Assembly (NCBI GenBank): GCA_040900105.1 | Contig: JBBDZP010000012.1 | Location: 1-7,614 of the forward strand | Direction of reading: 5' to 3' | Length of the DNA: 7,614 nt | Source: JACPDD01 sp040900105 | GTDB lineage: Bacteria > Patescibacteriota > Microgenomatia > Levybacterales > UBA12049 | The notes under the pieces: model-generated | The model's input: the letters and a program-made list of their open reading frames with translations, nothing else | Databases searched by the model: none | Told to the model about the DNA's origin: nothing | Position numbers and translations under genes: made by a program | Shown: positions 5,666-7,614 of the stretch, in pieces | Layout: each line of letters begins with the position of its first letter | How positions within the stretch are numbered: position 1 is the stretch's first letter

Positions 5666-7408
5666 ATGAAACTGCAGCAGGAAATTACAGATAGAATTAA
5701 AAGCTCGCACCATGAAATTTTGGAGACCGATATAAAACTCAGCCGTCCGGCAGATTCTTCTCATGGAGATTTTACAACAAATATTGCTTTGGTTGCGGCC
5801 AAAAAGCTCGGCAAAAAACCTCTCGATTTGGCAAATGAATTAAAAACCGAGCTAGAAGGACTCGAAGGCGTTGAAAAAGTAGAGATTGCCGAGCCAGGAT
5901 TTATTAATTTCTTTGTTGCAAAAATCGGATTGCTCGACAACCTCTCGGAGATTTTAGAAAAAGGGGAGAAGTATGGCAGAGGTGGGACTCTCGAAAGTAA
6001 AAAAATAATGCTTGAGTTTGCAGACCCAAATCCATTTAAGGAATTTCACATTGGACATTTGAGGAATATTTCACTTGGTGAAAGCTTTGCCCGTCTGCTG
6101 GAAGCGCAAGGAGCGCAGGTTATGAGGGTTAATTACCAAGGAGATGTTGGAATGCATGTGGCAAAAGCACTATGGGGAATGCGACAAACATTTGACAAGT
6201 TACAATTGACAATTGACCAATTTAAAAAGAAGCCTTTAAAAGAAAGGATTGACTTCTTGGGAAAAGCATATGCGGCGGGCGCGAAGGCGTATGAGGAAGA
6301 CGATCCTTCGACGGGCTCAGGAGCTAAAAAAGAGATCCAGGAAATCAATTTGAAGGTTTACAAAAAAGATCCGCAGATTATTGAAACTTGGGAGGAAGGA
6401 AAGGCCTGGAGTCTTGAAAACTTTGAGAAAATTTACAAGCGCGTAGGCACGCTTTATGAGCGTTTATATTTTGAAAGTGAAGTGGCAGAGAGGGGGAAAC
6501 ATTTAGTGCTCGAAAATATTGAAAAAGGAATTTTTGAAAGACACGAAGGTGCTATAGTTTTCCGCGGTGAAAATGAAGGACTTCATACAAGAGTTTTTGT
6601 TACAAAAGAGGATTATGCAACTTATGAGGCAAAAGACTTAGCTCTTGCCGGAGTAAAATATAGGGATTTTCCTTATGACCGCTCAATAATTATTACGGCA
6701 CATGAGCAGGGTCCATATTTCAAAGTAATCCTTCTGGCAATGAAAAAAATTGAACCGGAGTTAGCCGAAAAAACGGAACATTATTCCTTTGGTTTTGTGA
6801 GTCTTAAAGATGAAAAAATGTCATCAAGGTTGGGAAATATAATTTCAGGAGAGTGGCTTTTGGATGAGGCAAAGAAGAAAATTGAGGCAAATTTCAAGGA
6901 AATAGAAGAAAAAACCGCAGAGAAAGTGGCAGTCGGCGCTGTTAAATATTCAATGCTTAAAGTAACAAAAGAAGCAGGAATTGCTTTTTCTTTTGACGAA
7001 TCAATTTCTCTTGAGGGGAATTCGGGACCGTATATTCAATATACATACGCAAGAACGCAGAGCGTGTTGGCAAAAGTCAAAAGTCAATCCTTCGACAAAG
7101 CTCAGGACAAGAAGTCAAAAGTCAAAAGTACAATTCAAAATTCAAAACTCGAACAAGAAGAAATAGAAATAATAAGAATGCTTAGTAAGTTTCCGGAAGT
7201 GGTGGAGGAGGCGGGAGATAAATTTGCTCCAAGCACCCTGTGTAATTATCTTTTTGAGCTTTCACAGAAATTCAATCTCTTCTACCAGAAGCATAAAATT
7301 ATTGGCGGGGACAGTGAGGAATTCCGTCTCTTATTAACAAAAGCAGTTGGACAAGTAATAAAAAACGGCCTATATCTTCTTGGAATCCAATCCCCGGAGA
7401 AAATGTAA
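5666..7408 (+). CDS. argS: Arginyl-tRNA synthetase
   Basis: Class I synthetase charging tRNA-Arg; complete at 580 residues, close to the family norm. Domain order: N-terminal Add-1 domain (about 1-85) recognising the tRNA elbow, catalytic fold with ADPNPFKEFHIGHLRN (HIGH at 128-131) and NYQGDVGMHV, KMSSR at 384-388 as the second ATP-binding motif, and the C-terminal DALR anticodon-binding domain beginning near SGPYIQYTYAR. The ATG at 5666 gives a full Add-1 domain and follows an extended -10. Three in-frame repeat blocks are present: an AATTGAC block after the HIGH region, a TCCTTCGAC element in the following helical insertion, and a composite block of about 79 bp in the linker of the DALR domain. 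All HIGH/KMSKS-class landmarks are intact, so the enzyme should be functional. It stands alone, divergent from the acyltransferase. Confidence 0.96.
   Translation: MKLQQEITDRIKSSHHEILETDIKLSRPADSSHGDFTTNIALVAAKKLGKKPLDLANELKTELEGLEGVEKVEIAEPGFINFFVAKIGLLDNLSEILEKGEKYGRGGTLESKKIMLEFADPNPFKEFHIGHLRNISLGESFARLLEAQGAQVMRVNYQGDVGMHVAKALWGMRQTFDKLQLTIDQFKKKPLKERIDFLGKAYAAGAKAYEEDDPSTGSGAKKEIQEINLKVYKKDPQIIETWEEGKAWSLENFEKIYKRVGTLYERLYFESEVAERGKHLVLENIEKGIFERHEGAIVFRGENEGLHTRVFVTKEDYATYEAKDLALAGVKYRDFPYDRSIIITAHEQGPYFKVILLAMKKIEPELAEKTEHYSFGFVSLKDEKMSSRLGNIISGEWLLDEAKKKIEANFKEIEEKTAEKVAVGAVKYSMLKVTKEAGIAFSFDESISLEGNSGPYIQYTYARTQSVLAKVKSQSFDKAQDKKSKVKSTIQNSKLEQEEIEIIRMLSKFPEVVEEAGDKFAPSTLCNYLFELSQKFNLFYQKHKIIGGDSEEFRLLLTKAVGQVIKNGLYLLGIQSPEKM
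6190..6217 (+). repeat. Heptamer-period repeat in argS (AATTGAC type)
   Basis: Four consecutive seven-base units: ATTTGAC (6190-6196), AAGTTAC (6197-6203) and AATTGAC twice (6204-6217), followed by CAATTT. It is translated as the hydrophilic stretch FDKLQLTIDQF just after the conserved MHVAKALWGM helix. Weaker than the AAAAGTC arrays because the first two units are diverged. Confidence 0.6.
6304..6322 (+). repeat. TCCTTCGAC...GCTCAGGA element, copy 1, in argS
   Basis: TCCTTCGACGGGCTCAGGA, an imperfect palindrome with TCCT/AGGA ends, is read as PSTGSG inside an otherwise charged helical segment (AYEED...KKEIQEIN). It matches the copy at 7088-7107 except in the centre (GG versus AAA). I recall similar CCTTCGAC..GCTCAGGA repeats scattered in many bacterial genomes; a search is needed to confirm. 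Confidence 0.7.
7072..7150 (+). repeat. Composite heptamer array with nested palindromic element in argS
   Basis: Two AAAAGTC units (7072-7085) run into a TCCTTCGAC...GCTCAGGA element (7088-7107). Heptamers then resume: AAGTC, AAAAGTC (7117-7123), AAAAGTA (7124-7130), AAAATTC (7137-7143) and AAAACTC (7144-7150). The whole block is in frame and lies between the conserved YTYARTQSVL helix and EEIEIIRMLSKFPEVVEEA of the DALR domain, where family members usually have a short loop. Confidence 0.85.
7088..7107 (+). repeat. TCCTTCGAC...GCTCAGGA element, copy 2, nested in heptamer array
   Basis: TCCTTCGACAAAGCTCAGGA is bracketed on both sides by AAGTC heptamer sequence. This suggests it entered, or was copied together with, an existing heptamer array. 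It encodes SFDKAQD. Confidence 0.75.
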
Positions 7409-7425
7409 ACTAGCTTAGGAAGGTA

Positions 7426-7455
7426 TTGACTCTACTCATGTTTTGGAGGTACACT
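7426..7455 (+). promoter_or_regulatory. Putative promoter of the last gene
   Basis: TTGACT (7426-7431), an 18-bp spacer, then TACACT (7450-7455), ending 7 nt before the GTG at 7463. A GGAGGT (7445-7450) overlaps the -10 region and is 12 nt from the GTG, too far for an ideal Shine-Dalgarno. If the promoter is real, that sequence would not be in the transcript. Confidence 0.4.
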
Positions 7456-7462
7456 GGATATA

Positions 7463-7614
7463 GTGAAATTATTCTGCCCTGGTTTTTTTATCTTCAAAAA
7501 ACCATACAGCTTCACAAGAAGGAGTCTTCATGGACGCTTTGCCCGCTCTTTTCTAGCCATCTTCCTCATCTTCATCTTAAATTTTATCCCCCTTGCACAA
7601 GTTCTTGCCCAACA
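7463..7614 (+). CDS. Start of an exported or membrane-anchored protein, truncated by window end
   Basis: The frame opens at GTG 7463 and continues to the window edge (50 codons). There is no ATG, GTG or TTG downstream in this frame, and TGA at 7427-7429 closes it upstream, so the GTG is the only canonical start. The visible part has a long basic N-region (KK at 12-13, RR at 19-20, R25, R28), a hydrophobic core from about 30 to 45 (FLAIFLIFIL...), and AQVLAQ at 45-50, which fits a signal peptidase site after Ala49. It is most likely a secreted or surface protein. The RR at 19-20 is too poor a match for a Tat signal to claim one. The function cannot be judged from this fragment. Confidence 0.7.
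   Translation, partial: MKLFCPGFFIFKKPYSFTRRSLHGRFARSFLAIFLIFILNFIPLAQVLAQ
7480..7504 (+). other. Perfect 9-bp inverted repeat in the early codons of the last gene
   Basis: TGGTTTTTT (7480-7488) and AAAAAACCA (7496-7504) pair perfectly around a 7-nt loop. The stem is mostly A-U and is not followed by a T run, so it is not a good intrinsic terminator for argS. It falls about 17 nt after the predicted start codon and could affect early translation. Confidence 0.5.

Noticed and set aside
7530..7556. ATG with a good AAGGAG site upstream, suggesting a gene start at 7530
   Set aside because: The frame stops after eight codons (TAG 7554-7556). The GTG frame from 7463 continues through the region with a signal-peptide-like sequence.

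Overview
The window looks like part of a small-genome bacterium of the Candidate Phyla Radiation (Patescibacteria; a Microgenomates-like lineage is my best guess). The reasons are moderate-to-low GC, tight packing with 1-4 nt gene overlaps, an archaeal/CPR-flavoured ArgRS, a ComEA/ComEC uptake apparatus in which ComEC is split, and A-rich seven-base repeats inserted in frame inside housekeeping genes. The code appears standard: TGA is used as a stop at the end of comEC. This placement is inference, since no rRNA or other marker gene is present.

Layout. (1) Positions 1-1960 (+): leuS, missing its 5' end and interrupted by a 100-N assembly gap (1471-1570); the reading frame changes across the gap only because 100 is not a multiple of three. 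(2) Positions 2021-4712 (+): a three-gene competence operon, comEA, comEC membrane channel, and a separate secreted ComEC-type metallo-beta-lactamase (MBL) protein, joined by TAATG and ATGA overlaps. (3) Positions 4719-5609 or 5645 (-): a PlsC-like acyltransferase, convergent with the competence operon (6 nt between stop codons) and divergent from argS. (4) Positions 5666-7408 (+): complete argS. (5) Positions 7463-7614 (+): the start of an exported or membrane-anchored protein, cut by the window end. No tRNA, rRNA, CRISPR, transposase or convincing intrinsic terminator is visible. The only stretches without a gene are short (1961-2020, 4713-4718, about 20-56 nt near 5646, and 7409-7462).

The most unusual signal is that both aminoacyl-tRNA synthetase genes are studded with short in-frame repeats, while the four genes between them show none that I can find. 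One class is a seven-base-period repeat (AAAAGTC, AAAATAC, AAATCTC, AAAACTC, AATTGAC, all close to AAnnnnC) at 306-371, 1285-1339, 1821-1848, 6190-6217 and 7072-7150. A second class is hairpin or palindromic elements: a codon-aligned 30-bp twin hairpin at 1021-1050, a 57-bp palindrome at 1643-1699, a hairpin at 618-640, and two copies of a TCCTTCGAC...GCTCAGGA element in argS, one of them nested inside a heptamer array. The assembly gap in leuS is itself flanked by heptamer-like sequence.

A second pattern concerns expression. Every operon-leading gene here has a -10-like hexamer only 6-7 nt before its most plausible start codon (comEA, acyltransferase, argS, last gene), usually without a useful Shine-Dalgarno sequence. 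This suggests leaderless transcripts. Functionally the window joins translation (two tRNA synthetases) with DNA import (ComEA binds DNA outside the cell; ComEC plus its MBL partner admit and perhaps process it), as expected for a host-dependent cell that scavenges nucleic acids, plus one lipid-modifying enzyme.
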